A stretch of 64,000 bases of DNA from Petrolisthes cinctipes (lineage: Eukaryota; Arthropoda; Malacostraca; Decapoda; Porcellanidae), in the NCBI GenBank assembly GCA_033782935.1, contig JAWQEG010001306.1, positions 3,134,151 through 3,198,150 on the forward strand. Direction: 5' to 3'. A program made the translations under genes and the position numbers. The notes under the pieces are model-generated. The model was not told the DNA's origin and ran no database searches. It was given only the letters and a program-made list of their open reading frames with translations. Positions 49,967-61,972 of the stretch are shown piece by piece (within the stretch, counting starts at the first letter, position 1; each line of letters starts with the position of its first letter).

Positions 49967-52900
49967 TATTGCCCTTAAATTCCAATACATTATGGAGCAG
50001 GAAACATAATACAAATGATCAATGGCATAGCCTGTCAAGCCGAAGCTTCCCGACAGACTTTATTACATATTAATACATATGAATGCTCACACTGCAACAC
50101 GCAGCTAGAGTATATAAGAACAGCAATGCATTAATTGTAGTAATGTTCACAAATCATAAAACAACAATAAAAACAATCAACAATACCATCATCCATACCA
50201 CATACCATAATATACTACACACTATAGTAACACACCAGATATATAATATATACAAACTTATTTCAATATTAACTGTTTTGGTAGTTATATAAATATGTTT
50301 TTACAGATTTTTTAAAAATTGGTAAACTACCACTATAAGGAAGAGTTTTAATTCTTAAAGGCAATGAATTCCATAATTGTGGACCGAAGCATAGTACACT
50401 GTGTTTAAAAAGAGATGTTCTGAACTGTGGACATATGAGATTGACATTATTACCACGAGTATTGTATAATGTACATACCACTCTGAAAGGTTGAGCTCCA
50501 CAATATTGTGTAAGATATTTATATATATTTAATAGAACAAAATATTTATGAATGTTTGTGAAATTAAGAAAATTTTGTGTATTTATTATATTTCGTGTGG
50601 ATTGAAACCTATTCATATAAAATATGCATCTAAAGATTTTATTTTGAGCTATTGATAATTTTTTGATGAAGGACTGCCAGGTACATGCCCAGACTGATAC
50701 ACAATAGGTGATGTGGGGATAACAAAGTGTATAGTAAATACTAATGAGAGATTCACGTGTGAGAAAATTACGAACTCTGAACAAAATGCCACACATCCTT
50801 GCTAATTTTCTTGTAACAAATGAGATCTGTTGATTCCAATTCATATTCTCATCTATATAAACTCCCAAAAATTTTGTGAATTTTACTCTGTCTATTGTGT
50901 TTCCTTCTATGGTTACAGGAAGAGTGTTATGTTGTAGTGAACGGTTTTGGAAGAATATATAATTAGTTTTTGCAATATTCAGACTCAAATTATTTATCTT
51001 AATCCAATGATTAATTTTTCCTAATTCTGTAATTAAATTCATATGAAGATCATTAACGTTTGTATTGTCCATTAGTAGATTTGTATCATCTGCATAAATG
51101 GTGTATTTGAATTTTGAACTTACATTAACAATGTCGTTTACATAGATGAGAAAAAGTATCGGTCCTAAAATTGACCCCTGTGGTACACCTTTGTTAACTG
51201 TCCTAAAAGAAGAATGTGTGGAGTTACAGTATACAGCTTGAGACCTATTGATTAAGTAACTTTCAAATAGTTTTAAAGGAATACCTCTAACACCATAATG
51301 ACTAAGCTTATTCAATAAAATTTTGTGATTTAAAGTATCGAAAGCTTAAGATAGGTCTAAGAATATTCCTATTAAATAATGTTTTTTTTCTAAATATTGA
51401 TATACATTAGAGGTGAACTGTAATATGGCTGTTTCTGTGGAACGACCTGCCCTGAATCCATGCTGACTGTCAATGAGTAGATTATTATTTTCAAGAAATG
51501 TTACAAGACGGGAAGTAATGACTTTTTCAAAGACTTTACTGAATGCTGGAAGTATTGAGATAGGCCTGTAATTCTTAATATCGGATCTCTTGCCTGATTT
51601 TAGAAGTGGTATAACTTTAGCTTTTTTTAGTGCGTCCGGAAAAATACCAGTTTTTAATGTTAAGTTCACTATGTGTGTTAATGGAACAGATATGATATTA
51701 GCTGTATGTTTTAAAGCAAATGGGGAAATATCATCATATCCGGAGGAAGAAGTTTTAGATGCTGTAATACATTTTACAATTTCAAATATAGTAGCAGGAC
51801 ATAGATACATTGAAAAATTGGGAGAATTATGTAAATAATCATAAAATCCATTTCCTATAATTTCTGTTGCTTGCCCTCCTGCTCTCAGAAAGTGTTCATT
51901 AAATGTATCTGGAATATTATTACTAAATGGTCTTATTTCAATTTCACTATTTTTTCCATGGGCAGATCTACCTAATATGTTATTTATTGAGTTCCAGTGA
52001 GACTTGGGGTTGCCTTGGCTAGTTAGTAATTGGTCTTGGTAATACTTCTTCTTTGCTTCTTTTAAAAGTGATGTTAGTCTATTTCTATATGCCCTGTATT
52101 GTTCTCGATAAGTTATAGGCCATTTATATGCTAATCTTTCGAGTCGATGTTTTTCTCTAATGCTCTTTTTTAATGCTGGAGTAATATGTGGACTGCGGTT
52201 ATCTTTGTTATGTATTTTAATTGTTTTCTCTGGGAAGCAATTCTCATATACTATTTTAAAGTTGTCGTAAAATAGATTATATGAATTGTTAGGGCAGGTA
52301 CATTTAATGACATCAGACCAATCTATGCGAGAAAGTGCAGTACTGAATGTATCCAAGGCTTCCTGGGTCATAATTCTTTTCCTTATAAATGTGGGAGGAG
52401 ACGGAGTAATATTACATTTAAATAAAGATATAACTGGAAAGTGATCAGTAATGTCAGTCCTAATTATATAATTTCCCACACTGCTCTCAACATACGTGGA
52501 CCAAATATGATCTATAAGGGTGGCGGATGTGGCCGTAGCTCGTGTTGGCAGGGTTGTAAGTGGAAACAGGGAGTAACTATACATTAAATTAATAAGATCC
52601 TGAATGTTATCATCTTCATGTTGTAGTAAATTTAGATTTAGATCTCCAAAGATGAATATTTCATTGTGGGTTTTATCTTTTGCAATAGTTAAAATCTCAT
52701 TAAGAGCATTATGAAAATTATTTACATTGCCTTGAGGAGGTCTATAAATGCATATTAATATGAATATTTTACCATTAAATTTGACTTCCACTCCCACACT
52801 TTCAATAAATGTTTCCATCCGATTGTATTCATTTACCTTACAACTTATGTACCTGTTGGAGACGTAAACAGCCACACCCCCACCATACCTGTTCCTATCA

Positions 52901-53330
52901 TTTGTAAACATTTCGTATGAAGGCAATGTGTACAGTGCAGAAATGTCTGCGTCGAGCCTCGTTTCTGTGAAACCAAGCACGTCGCACATTACATTGCCAG
53001 ATAACACTGTGTCTTTAAAATATTGAAAATTGGTAGAGATGGATCTAATATTCAGAGTTAATATATTAAAGTCACTAGTATTGAATAAGGAAGGAAAATT
53101 TTCAAGAAAAGTATATTCAGATTTAGGTGAGTTAATATGCCTAGATCTTATATAAAATTGATTAACATCAAGATCATTATTATAATTGTTATCTTGCACA
53201 ATTAAGGGGTTAAAGCTTTCATTGACTTCCTGCCTGTGTATTTCATCAAAGTTAAAAACATCAGTTAAATTTTCATCCGAAATATTATGGAAAGGAAACA
53301 GGTAGTTATCCAGCATTGTAGGCAAAAATA
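49935..53330 (-). mobile_element. CR1/Jockey-group non-LTR retrotransposon with (TTAC)n tail, 5'-truncated
   Basis: Minus-strand element. Its 3' end is at 49,935, a run of about six TTAC units preceded by an AATAAA signal (GGCAATAAAC, near 49,970). Upstream is a 3' UTR of about 300 bp, then a complete ORF2. No ORF1 precedes it: just beyond the ORF2 start codon the sequence passes through about 65 bp (53,331-53,394, nothing recognised) into the TAG microsatellite. It is inserted in the GT minisatellite. Confidence 0.85.
50269..53316 (-). pseudogene. ORF2 endonuclease-reverse transcriptase with one in-frame stop
   Basis: The frame starts at the ATG at 53,316 and runs for 1,016 codons including the terminal stop. 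The endonuclease has LNIRSIST, FTETRLD, IYRPPQG, FGDLNLNLL, LIDHIWST and TDHFPVIS. The reverse transcriptase has NYRPISILPAFSKVFEKV, QHGFRAGRSTE, LDLS(stop)AFDTLNHK, GVPQGSILGPILFLIY, YADDTNLL and FLGVYIDENMNW. All catalytic aspartates are visible. The sole defect is a TAA at 51,346-51,348 where the family normally has Lys in LDLSKAFD, which one A-to-T change would produce. No frameshift is present, so the copy is young or only recently inactivated. As it stands, translation stops before the RT palm is complete. Assignment to the CR1/L2/Jockey group is by motif style only. Confidence 0.88.
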
Positions 53331-53394
53331 ATATCAATGAAAACAATGACAACAGCAACAACATTCACCGTAAACAGTAGCAGTAGCTGCAATA

Positions 53395-54708
<1,314 letters not shown>

Positions 54709-54846
54709 TGTGACTACTTCTTCGTGGAGCTCCTTGTCTTCTTAGGGGGATAACGTATAGACAAGGCAGCAGGAGACTGCTGGAGTACAATGTATGTGTG
54801 TACAATGATAGGGTGGTGGTGTGTGTGTGTGTACATTGATATGGTA

Positions 54847-54877
<31 letters not shown>

Positions 54878-54948
54878 ATGATAGGGTAGTGTGTGTGCGT
54901 GTGTGTGTACAATGATAGGGTAGTGTGTGTGTGTGTACAATGATAGGG
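54709..54948. repeat. Short unique stretch, then GT minisatellite fragment
   Basis: 54,709-54,787 shows nothing recognisable. From 54,788 come TACAATGATAGGGT-type units separated by (GT)n, including TACATTGATATGGTAGTGTG. The minisatellite is cut at GATAGGG by the TAA tail of the next element. Confidence 0.8.
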
Positions 54949-56412
54949 TAATAATAATAATAATAATAATAATAAACGGTTTATTTCTTTGGCAGCCAAA
55001 CTGGCTGAAAAAATACAGTTCTAGTGTCATTGCAAGTATAAATAATAGAAAAGTTAAAAAGGGTAAAATACAGTTATAAAGTCATTACATGTATAAAATA
55101 GAAAAGTTAAAAGGGTAAAATACAGTTATAATGTCATTACATGTATAAAAATAGAAAAGTTAAAAGGTAATGTAAGAAGTAAAATTGCAATCTTTGGTAC
55201 AGTAAAGTAAAAATTAGGTATAAGAAACATGAAGTAATGACTAGCATCAGTACAGAAACATAAAAGTTAAAAAGGTAATGTAAAAGAGTAAAATTGTAAA
55301 CCTTGGTGCAATATGGTAAAAATTAGGTATAAAAAAAATATATATATATGAAATGACGTGACTAGCATCAGTACAAGAAACATAAAAGAAACTAACATTG
55401 TTTAAATCTGATAAAGTTGATTATAAAAGAGTAACAGGATTGTAGTAAAGCATAAACATTTACAAAACTGGTCCAGTTAAAAGAGACATTAATTATTGTT
55501 GATAAGACTAACTATGGTTGGAACTGGGCTGTTTTTGTGGCGGTCAGTTCTGGAGCGTATGGGCACCAGCTTGTTGTGAGTACGCATGGAGCGACGGGGG
55601 GGTGGGGCGGGAGGAGGGAGGAGGTGACGGTGACAAGGGTTGTTGAGGAGCTGTTGGCCGAAGTGGAGGAGGCTATTGGTGTAATGGGTGTTTAGTGGCT
55701 TAAGGCCGAGGGTGATTAGTGCGTTACTGTATCCTGCATATGTGGTACCAAGAATGATCCTAACTGCTCTTTTCTGTATTTTTTCAAGTTTGTTGTGTTG
55801 AGTAGTGTTGAGACTGGATGACCAGGAAGGAGAAGCATAAGTGAGTTTAGGAAGAATAAAGGTATTGTAGATGTTTGTAAGCTCATGTGTGGGCAGACCT
55901 AATGATTTAAGGCGGCGTAACATATAAAGTCGGAAAGAGGAGACTTGTGTGAGTGTGTCAACATGTTGGTCCCAGGAGAGTTTTCTATCAATTGTGATGC
56001 CGAGAAGTTTAGCTGTGGGGACGACTTCCAGGACGTGGTCTCCCAGAGTAAGGACAGGGGGTGGGGTGGGGGTGGTGGCGAGGTCAAAATGAATGACTAC
56101 GGTCTTCTTGTTGTTGATGGTGGCGTGGTTGTCAGTTGTCCAGTCGAGGAAGCTGTTAAGGGTCGTCTGCAATGCTATGTAGTCTTGTTTGTTGTTGTTG
56201 ATGGCAGCTGCGAAGGTGGAGTCGTCGACGTACTTCCAACGGTGGGGCGTGTCTTGGAGGGCGTCATTGATTAGAACTAAGAAACATAAAGGCCCGATCC
56301 TGGTTCCCTGGGGCACTCCACACGTCTGGGGGAGGAAGGTTGAGGTGACACCCTGGAGGCGGACTGCCTGTCGCCGGTTTGCGAGGAAGTCCGCAAGCCA
56401 CGCAACAACACA

Positions 56413-56415
<3 letters not shown>
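54949..56415 (-). mobile_element. Non-LTR retrotransposon 3' fragment with (TTA)n tail
   Basis: The 3' end is a (TTA)n tail at 54,949-54,975 (minus strand) next to an AATAAA signal. An AT-rich 3' UTR of about 500 bp (54,976-55,488) contains two roughly repeated segments with AAAAGTTAAAA and GTAAAAATTAGGTAT. Upstream of that lies the C-terminal half of an RT. The 5' end is cut at 56,415, exactly where the GT run begins. This is classic 5' truncation. Confidence 0.85.
55489..56412 (-). pseudogene. Reverse transcriptase C-terminal half
   Basis: The minus-strand frame opens at the GT boundary with VVAWLADFLANRRQAVRLQG and continues with GVPQGTRIGPLCFLVLINDA, KYVDDSTFAA and LGITIDRKLSWDQHV. A C-terminal region contains LTYASPSWSSSLN and EKIQKRAVRIILG. 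The YVDD box carries both palm aspartates and the stop is at 55,489. The endonuclease and the RT fingers are missing. The VPQG(T)-IGPL and YVDD style is common in marine invertebrate CR1/Jockey-group elements. There is no internal stop or frameshift, so the truncation is recent. Confidence 0.85.
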
Positions 56416-56457
<42 letters not shown>

Positions 56458-56586
56458 AGAGGTTATTGTTATTGTTATATTACAGACATCATGTGCGTGT
56501 ACAATGATAGGGTAGTGTGTGTTTGTGTGTGTATGTGTGTACAATGATAGGGTAGTGTGTGTGTGTGTGTGTGTACAATGATAGGG

Positions 56587-56624
<38 letters not shown>

Positions 56625-56675
56625 AGAGGCTATTATTATTGTTATATTACGGACATCATGTGTGTGTACAATGAT

Positions 56676-56722
<47 letters not shown>

Positions 56723-56777
56723 AGAGGTTATTGTTATTGTTATATTACAGACATCATGTGTGTGTACAATGATAGGG

Positions 56778-56819
<42 letters not shown>

Positions 56820-56846
56820 AATGATAGGGTAGTGTGTGTGTGTGTG
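56416..56846. repeat. GT minisatellite, central fragment
   Basis: Long GT runs (56,416-56,454, 56,589-56,621, 56,682-56,720 and others) alternate with a recurring unit: TACAGAGG, YTATTRTTATTGTTATATTA, CAGACATCATGTG, TACAATGATAGGGT. Three copies include TTATATTACAGACATCATG or its one-base variant (56,475; 56,640; 56,740), the same sequence that precedes the start codon of the downstream gene. Confidence 0.93.
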
Positions 56847-59800
56847 GCTAGCCTCGTGCGAACGGAGGAGCCGAGTGCGTAAGTCTCCCCCTGCCAGTAC
56901 ACAGCCTCTCCATCGTCAAGACCTTTGTTGTGCCTCCTTGTGGCCACACACGGTAACTGGGTCCTTGCGGCCCCAGGCTAAACCAGCAGAGGATCTCGGA
57001 GCAGCAGGGGGCCCCAGAGGTGTGAGGCTATGGCCCACCGACGTGTGGACACGCCCTGGTCCCACACCAACCCCTGCCCCACAAGCCCAGTGGGATATCC
57101 TTGGCTGACTTGAGCTAGGGGAGTAAACCCCGAAATTAAATCTGCTTCGGGGTGACGTAATAGGCAAGGCCCAACAGACCGGGCTCTTGGCACGCCCATG
57201 CAGCAGCCCGTTAGTCCAGTCGTCAAGGTCTTCACCCGCCACTGGATCACCTGATGGACTGCCAAGATAGTGGACTGAGGATTGTGCACCCACCTTCCAC
57301 TTAAACAATCACTGCACAAGTCTTGCCTATGCTGACCTTTTACTCCTACAATATATTTTCATTTCCTTTCCCTTTCTCTAACTCCAACAAGTCCTCCGGC
57401 GATGGGGAAGGGGCGGTGGGGGCAGGTAAGGTTGTTACTGGCAGCCCTTAGTCCCGACCCTGCACGTGAGGCGGCCCTGGGGTGAAGGTCGCTGGATGGC
57501 TGGGACAGGAACAGCGGCCTCCTTCGGCAGCTCCCACCCCGCATGGGGAGGGGTCTAGAAAAGGTGACCCAAACATTGCCTGTTCCGACCTCCACGGGCA
57601 GGTAACCGAGCCTCGCCGTGGCAACCCCCATTTCGGTCCAAACAGAACAAAGAAACTCGTAATTGGCACATGGAATGTGCGTACACTACTAGACCTCACC
57701 GATAATGAAAGACCCCAACGCCGAACAGCTATTATTGCCCATGAGCTGAAGCGATATAGAGTGGATATAGCTGCCCTGAGTGAAACACGACTATCAGCAG
57801 AGGGATCACTCGCAGAAGTAGGAGAGGGCTACACCTTCTTCTGGAGAGGCTTGCAAGAGGGAGCCCGGCGTATTCATGGAGTTGCTTTTGCAGTTAAAAC
57901 ATCACTGCTCACTTCAATCCCTCAATCTCCCACTGGGCACAGTGAGAGGCTCATCAGCTGGCGCATTCCACTAGCAAACCACCGTAATGCCACACTAATC
58001 AATGTCTATGCACCTACACTAGACACAGACGAGGAAATAAAAGATCGATTTTATGGACAACTAAATTCAATAATGCAGACCATCCCTCGCGAAGACAAAA
58101 TAATTCTTCTCGGAGACTTTAATGCCAGAGTCGGGCGCAATCATCATCTATGGGAGGGAATCATTGGTCACCATGGAGTTGGAAAATGTAATGACAATGG
58201 TTTACGCCTGTTGACTTTCTGCTCCCAGCATGAACTGGCCATCACAAACACAATGTTCCAACTCCGTGAGATGCACAAAACCACCTGGATGCACCCAAGA
58301 TCCAAAACATGGCATCTACTCGACTATGTCACTGTAAGACAGCGAGATCTGAGAGATGTAGTACTTACAAGAGCAATGCGAGGTGCCGATGGATGGACTG
58401 ATCACCGCCTTGTCCGTTCAATCTTGCAATTGCGTTTTCGACCTCCGATACGACGACAGGCACCAAGGCCTTGCCTTAATATCAAAGCCCTCAGCGACCA
58501 AGAGAAACGTGCTGCCCTTCAAGCAGAACTTTTGGCAAATTTAGCACCACCAGCTCCCAATGACAACCCAGCAACAACAGACACCTTATCTGTAAGATGG
58601 CGCACAGTAAGTGAGGTTCTCCTCAACACTGCCAGAAGTGTGCTTGGTACGATCAAAAGAAAAAACAGAGATTGGTTTGATGAGCAAGCTGAGGACATTC
58701 ACCAGCTCCTAGAGGAAAAGAAAAGGGCTCACCAGTCAGTACTCGCCAATCCTAACGCAAGAACACGTGAAAACCTTGCAGAACTCCGTTCAAGAGTCCA
58801 GCGTGAGACTAGAAAAATGCAGAATGAGTGGTGGACCAAGCTTGCAGGTGAAATTCAGGGCTTTGCTGATGTAGGAGACCAACAGCAATTTTACAATGCC
58901 CTCAAGATGGCATATGGGCCCCAAAGTAATAGCTTTTGTCCCACCCGGAGTGCTGATGGATCCACACTCATTACTGAAAAGTCTGAAATTCTAGGCCGCT
59001 GGGCTGAACACTATGAAGACCTTCTGAACAGGAGTAACCCAACAGATCCTACCTTCCTTAACAACCTACCTGATCTCCCTGCCATGCAAGAACTTGACAC
59101 CATTCCATCTCGTCAAGAAGTACACCTGGCCGTCAATAGCCTGAAGAACAACAAGGCAACTGGACCAGACAGCATTCCAGCGGAAATCCTGAAATATGGC
59201 GGTAATGCTGTTGTAGACTGTCTGCTTAACATCATTCAAGAAGTGTGGCAATCCAGATGCTGCCCACAACAGTGGAAAGATGCAGACATTATAAGCATTT
59301 ACAAAAAGAAAGGTGATAGGGCCATATGTGGCAACAGCCGGGGCATCTCCCTTCTCTCCACCTCGGGAAAAGTCCTCACAAAAATCCTGCTCTCCCGAAT
59401 CCTCAACAACATTGCAGAGCGGGTTCTGCCTGAATCCCAATGTGGGTTCAGGAGAGAACGCAGCACCACTGATATGGTGTTTGTGGCGAGACAGCTTCAG
59501 GAGAAGAGCATAGAGCAGCATCAAGACCTCTACATGGTGTTTGTGGATCTTGCTAAAGCGTTCGATACGGTGAACAGACCCCTACTATGGGAAGCACTGA
59601 GGAAATTTGGCTGCCCTCCAACATTCTTGGCTGTCCTCAGATCACTGCATGATGGTTCAATGGCACGTGTCTCCAGTGCAGGGATAAAATCTGAACCTTT
59701 CCTGGTGGGCACAGGGGTGAAGCAGGGATGCGTAATAGCTCCTATTATGTTTAACTTATTCCTTGCAGCTGTTTCCAACATCGCTAAGCAGCAAATTGAC

Positions 59801-60926
59801 CCTGCTGATGGTGTCCGGCTGTCTTATCGGCTAGATGGTAACCTATTCAACATCCGGCGCCTTCAAGCAAAGACACGGGTAACAGAGGAGGCAATCCATG
59901 AGCTGCAATATGCAGATGACACTGCCATAATTGGCTCATCACATGAGGGTCTTCAGCGCACCATCAATGCTGTGACAAATGCCTACACTCGTTCTGGACT
60001 TGCCATCAACATCAACAAAACAGAAGTGCTAAGTATGCATGAACATCCGCGAGAGCCTGTTGAGTTCTCCATCAATCAACAGCCTCTGAAGAACGTCCAG
60101 GAGTTCACCTACCTGGGCTCTGTACTTACTGACTCCTGTGACTTAACAAGCGAGGTTCAACGCCGCATTGGACTGGCTTCTGCTGCCTTTGGAAGACTGT
60201 CTCGCAGGGTCTTTCTGAACAGAGACCTTACCACTACCACCAAGGTATCTGTGTACAGGGCAATCTGTCTCTCCATCCTTTTATATGGCAGTGAATCGTG
60301 GGTACCATATCGACGCCACTTAAAAAAGCTGGAAGCCTTCCACACCAACTGCCTTCAGCGCATATTAGGGCTCAAGTGGTGGCACAAGGTTCCCCACACT
60401 GATATACGCAGACGAACACAAATTGAACCCCTTGAGACTATCCTCACGCAACGACAACTGCGTTGGGTGGGGCACACAATTCGTATGCCAGAGGACAGAC
60501 TTCCTCGCAAGGTCCTTTATGGTGAGCTGAGTCTGGGCAGGCGGCATGCTGGTGGCCCTCGCAAGCGCTTCAAAGACCATCTTAAAACTACGCTAAAGAA
60601 ATGTGCAATAGTGCCCACTAACCTTGAAGCAGCTGCTGAAAACCGCCAAGAGTGGCACTCATTGTGCCGCACTGGCACCGAGCAACTAACAACCCACTGC
60701 AACACTCTGGCGGAGGAAAGACGACAACGGCGTCATGCGCCACAGCAAGCGGGAGGTAATTTCCCGTGCCTTACTTGTGGACGCATATGCAAGTCAAGGA
60801 TTGGACTCGTCAGCCACCAGCGAGTCCATCGAGTGTAACCGCACCGAACCTGATTCTTCAGTCTTCTTCAGCATGGTGCAAAGTCATCGTCGTCTGCGAC
60901 GGACAACTTTAAGCAAGTAAGCAAGT
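56847..60926 (+). mobile_element. RTE-superfamily non-LTR retrotransposon, apparently full-length ORF
   Basis: It begins at GGCTAGCCTCGTGCG directly after a GT run. It has about 630 bp of GC-rich leader, one long ORF, a short 3' UTR of about 70 bp and a tail of AAGC/AAGT units ending at about 60,926, where GT repeats resume. The very short 3' UTR with a tetranucleotide tail fits RTE-type elements. Target duplications cannot be read because both flanks are (GT)n. The leader holds an 8-bp hairpin, ACCCCGAA (57,127-57,134) with TTCGGGGT (57,146-57,153). Confidence 0.85.
57482..60838 (+). CDS. Endonuclease-reverse transcriptase ORF of the RTE-like element
   Basis: 1,118 uninterrupted codons. The AP-type endonuclease occupies about residues 60-320: GTWNVRTLL, SETRLS, NVYAPT, LGDFNARVG, HLLDYVTV and TDHRLV. 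The reverse transcriptase covers about 530-900: IYKKKGDRAICGNSRGISLL, QCGFRRERSTTD, FVDLAKAFDTVNR, GVKQGCVIAPIMFNLF, LQYADDTAI and FTYLGSVLTD. The C-terminus ends in a C2H2 finger, CLTCGRICKSRIGLVSHQRV then H. These enzymes nick the target and copy the element RNA into the chromosome. All catalytic residues look present, so this copy could be active. The frame opens with GTG at 57,482 and has no in-frame ATG before the endonuclease core, so the true start is uncertain: non-AUG, frameshifted, or lost. Confidence 0.92.
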   Translation: MKVAGWLGQEQRPPSAAPTPHGEGSRKGDPNIACSDLHGQVTEPRRGNPHFGPNRTKKLVIGTWNVRTLLDLTDNERPQRRTAIIAHELKRYRVDIAALSETRLSAEGSLAEVGEGYTFFWRGLQEGARRIHGVAFAVKTSLLTSIPQSPTGHSERLISWRIPLANHRNATLINVYAPTLDTDEEIKDRFYGQLNSIMQTIPREDKIILLGDFNARVGRNHHLWEGIIGHHGVGKCNDNGLRLLTFCSQHELAITNTMFQLREMHKTTWMHPRSKTWHLLDYVTVRQRDLRDVVLTRAMRGADGWTDHRLVRSILQLRFRPPIRRQAPRPCLNIKALSDQEKRAALQAELLANLAPPAPNDNPATTDTLSVRWRTVSEVLLNTARSVLGTIKRKNRDWFDEQAEDIHQLLEEKKRAHQSVLANPNARTRENLAELRSRVQRETRKMQNEWWTKLAGEIQGFADVGDQQQFYNALKMAYGPQSNSFCPTRSADGSTLITEKSEILGRWAEHYEDLLNRSNPTDPTFLNNLPDLPAMQELDTIPSRQEVHLAVNSLKNNKATGPDSIPAEILKYGGNAVVDCLLNIIQEVWQSRCCPQQWKDADIISIYKKKGDRAICGNSRGISLLSTSGKVLTKILLSRILNNIAERVLPESQCGFRRERSTTDMVFVARQLQEKSIEQHQDLYMVFVDLAKAFDTVNRPLLWEALRKFGCPPTFLAVLRSLHDGSMARVSSAGIKSEPFLVGTGVKQGCVIAPIMFNLFLAAVSNIAKQQIDPADGVRLSYRLDGNLFNIRRLQAKTRVTEEAIHELQYADDTAIIGSSHEGLQRTINAVTNAYTRSGLAININKTEVLSMHEHPREPVEFSINQQPLKNVQEFTYLGSVLTDSCDLTSEVQRRIGLASAAFGRLSRRVFLNRDLTTTTKVSVYRAICLSILLYGSESWVPYRRHLKKLEAFHTNCLQRILGLKWWHKVPHTDIRRRTQIEPLETILTQRQLRWVGHTIRMPEDRLPRKVLYGELSLGRRHAGGPRKRFKDHLKTTLKKCAIVPTNLEAAAENRQEWHSLCRTGTEQLTTHCNTLAEERRQRRHAPQQAGGNFPCLTCGRICKSRIGLVSHQRVHRV

Positions 60927-60971
60927 GTGTGTGTACAGAGGCTATAGTATTATTGTTATATTACAGACATC

Positions 60972-61062
60972 ATGTGTGGACGGAGTGTAATACTGATGAT
61001 GGTGATGATGGTGGTGATGGTGTTGGCTCTCACACCACCTGTTGATGCTGGTATACGTACTG
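60972..61062 (+). CDS. Secreted protein of unknown family, exon 1 (signal peptide)
   Basis: The ATG at 60,972 opens MCGRSVILMMVMMVVMVLAL, then TPPVDAGIRT. The Met/Val/Leu-rich core and the small residues at VDA-G make a convincing secretory signal peptide. The exon ends in phase 1 at CTG before GTAAGT (donor at 61,063). Six bases upstream is TTATATTACAG, a good splice acceptor ending at 60,966, so this may be the first coding exon rather than the first exon. An upstream stop, promoter or 5' UTR exon cannot be identified because the preceding DNA is retrotransposon and minisatellite. Codon use, splice sites and exon phases are gene-like, unlike the rest of the window. Confidence 0.75.
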
Positions 61063-61143
61063 GTAAGTTTGGTCATTATTGTTTGTTACTATTTGTGTGT
61101 GTGTGCGTGTGTGTGTGTGTGCAAAAAATAGAGAGGAAGGAAG

Positions 61144-61176
<33 letters not shown>

Positions 61177-61342
61177 ACAGACAGACATACAGACAGTGTT
61201 GTGATAAATAGTGTAGTAATAACCATATAGTGTATAATACCCAAACAATGTACTGTACAAGTAGACAAATACGATTGAGATATTATTGATTAAAATTACC
61301 CAAAAATATTGTCCTCCAAGTTACAGCGTTGGTGGTAAATCT

Positions 61343-61446
61343 GGAGCAACTGATTCCTCCAAACTATTCCAAGCAACAGATAACCATTACTTCTGTTGAT
61401 ATGGTCCTGCTGTTTCCTGGCATACTTTGGAGGAGTCAAGGTGCTC
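61343..61446. repeat. Short inverted-repeat (MITE-like) element, copy a
   Basis: The left arm GGAGCAACTGATTCCTCCAA... (61,343-61,378) is imperfectly complementary to the right arm TGTTTCCTGGCATACTTTGG... (61,411-61,446). Related arms recur at 63.08-63.19 and 63.31-63.43 kb. No target duplication is evident. Confidence 0.6.
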
Positions 61447-61860
61447 TAATGTATAAGAGACAGGAAAGGACAGAGTATTAAGGAAGAGAAGGAAAAGAGA
61501 GGAATAGATAGTGTATGGAGGAGGTGAAGTAAAGGGAATAAGAAGGAAAGGAAGGTAAAATATGAAGGAGTAGAAGGAGGTGGAAGGGGAGACAAGAGAA
61601 GAGGGGTAATGTTAGAGGGGTAATGAGAAGAGAAAGTACGAGGGTAGAGAATGAAGGAGAAAAAGAAGGAGGAAAGGAGAGAAGAATGGAGAGAAGGAGG
61701 AAAAAAATGAAAGGAAGGAAGGAAGAAAGGAAGGAAGGAGGAAAAAATGAGAAAATTGGAGAGAAGGAGATAGGGAAGGAAGGAAGTAGGGAGGGAATGA
61801 AGGAGGGAAGGAGAAAAGAATGAAGGAAATGAGAGTGAGAAGAATGGAGAGATGGAGCAG
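61446..61860. repeat. Polypurine (G/A-rich) tract in intron 1
   Basis: About 415 bp almost entirely of G and A on the plus strand, built from GGAA/GGAG/GAAAA motifs with sparse T and very few C. It is degenerate rather than a clean microsatellite. The opposite-strand Ser/Phe/Leu-rich frames are by-products. Confidence 0.85.
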
Positions 61861-61895
61861 AAATGTTGATATAAATAATAATCCACTATTACCCC

Positions 61896-61897
<2 letters not shown>

Positions 61898-61971
<74 letters not shown>
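61898..61971. repeat. (GA)n microsatellite
   Basis: Uninterrupted GA repeat of about 37 units just upstream of the exon 2 acceptor. Confidence 0.98.

Positions 61972-61972
<1 letters not shown>

Noticed and set aside
56916..57319. Minus-strand ORFs in the leader of the RTE-like element
   Set aside because: The region is GC-rich with few stops. There are no motifs, and the orientation is opposite to the element.
59066..60705. Minus-strand ORFs inside the RTE-like element
   Set aside because: They are antisense to an intact RT frame and show no independent motifs.
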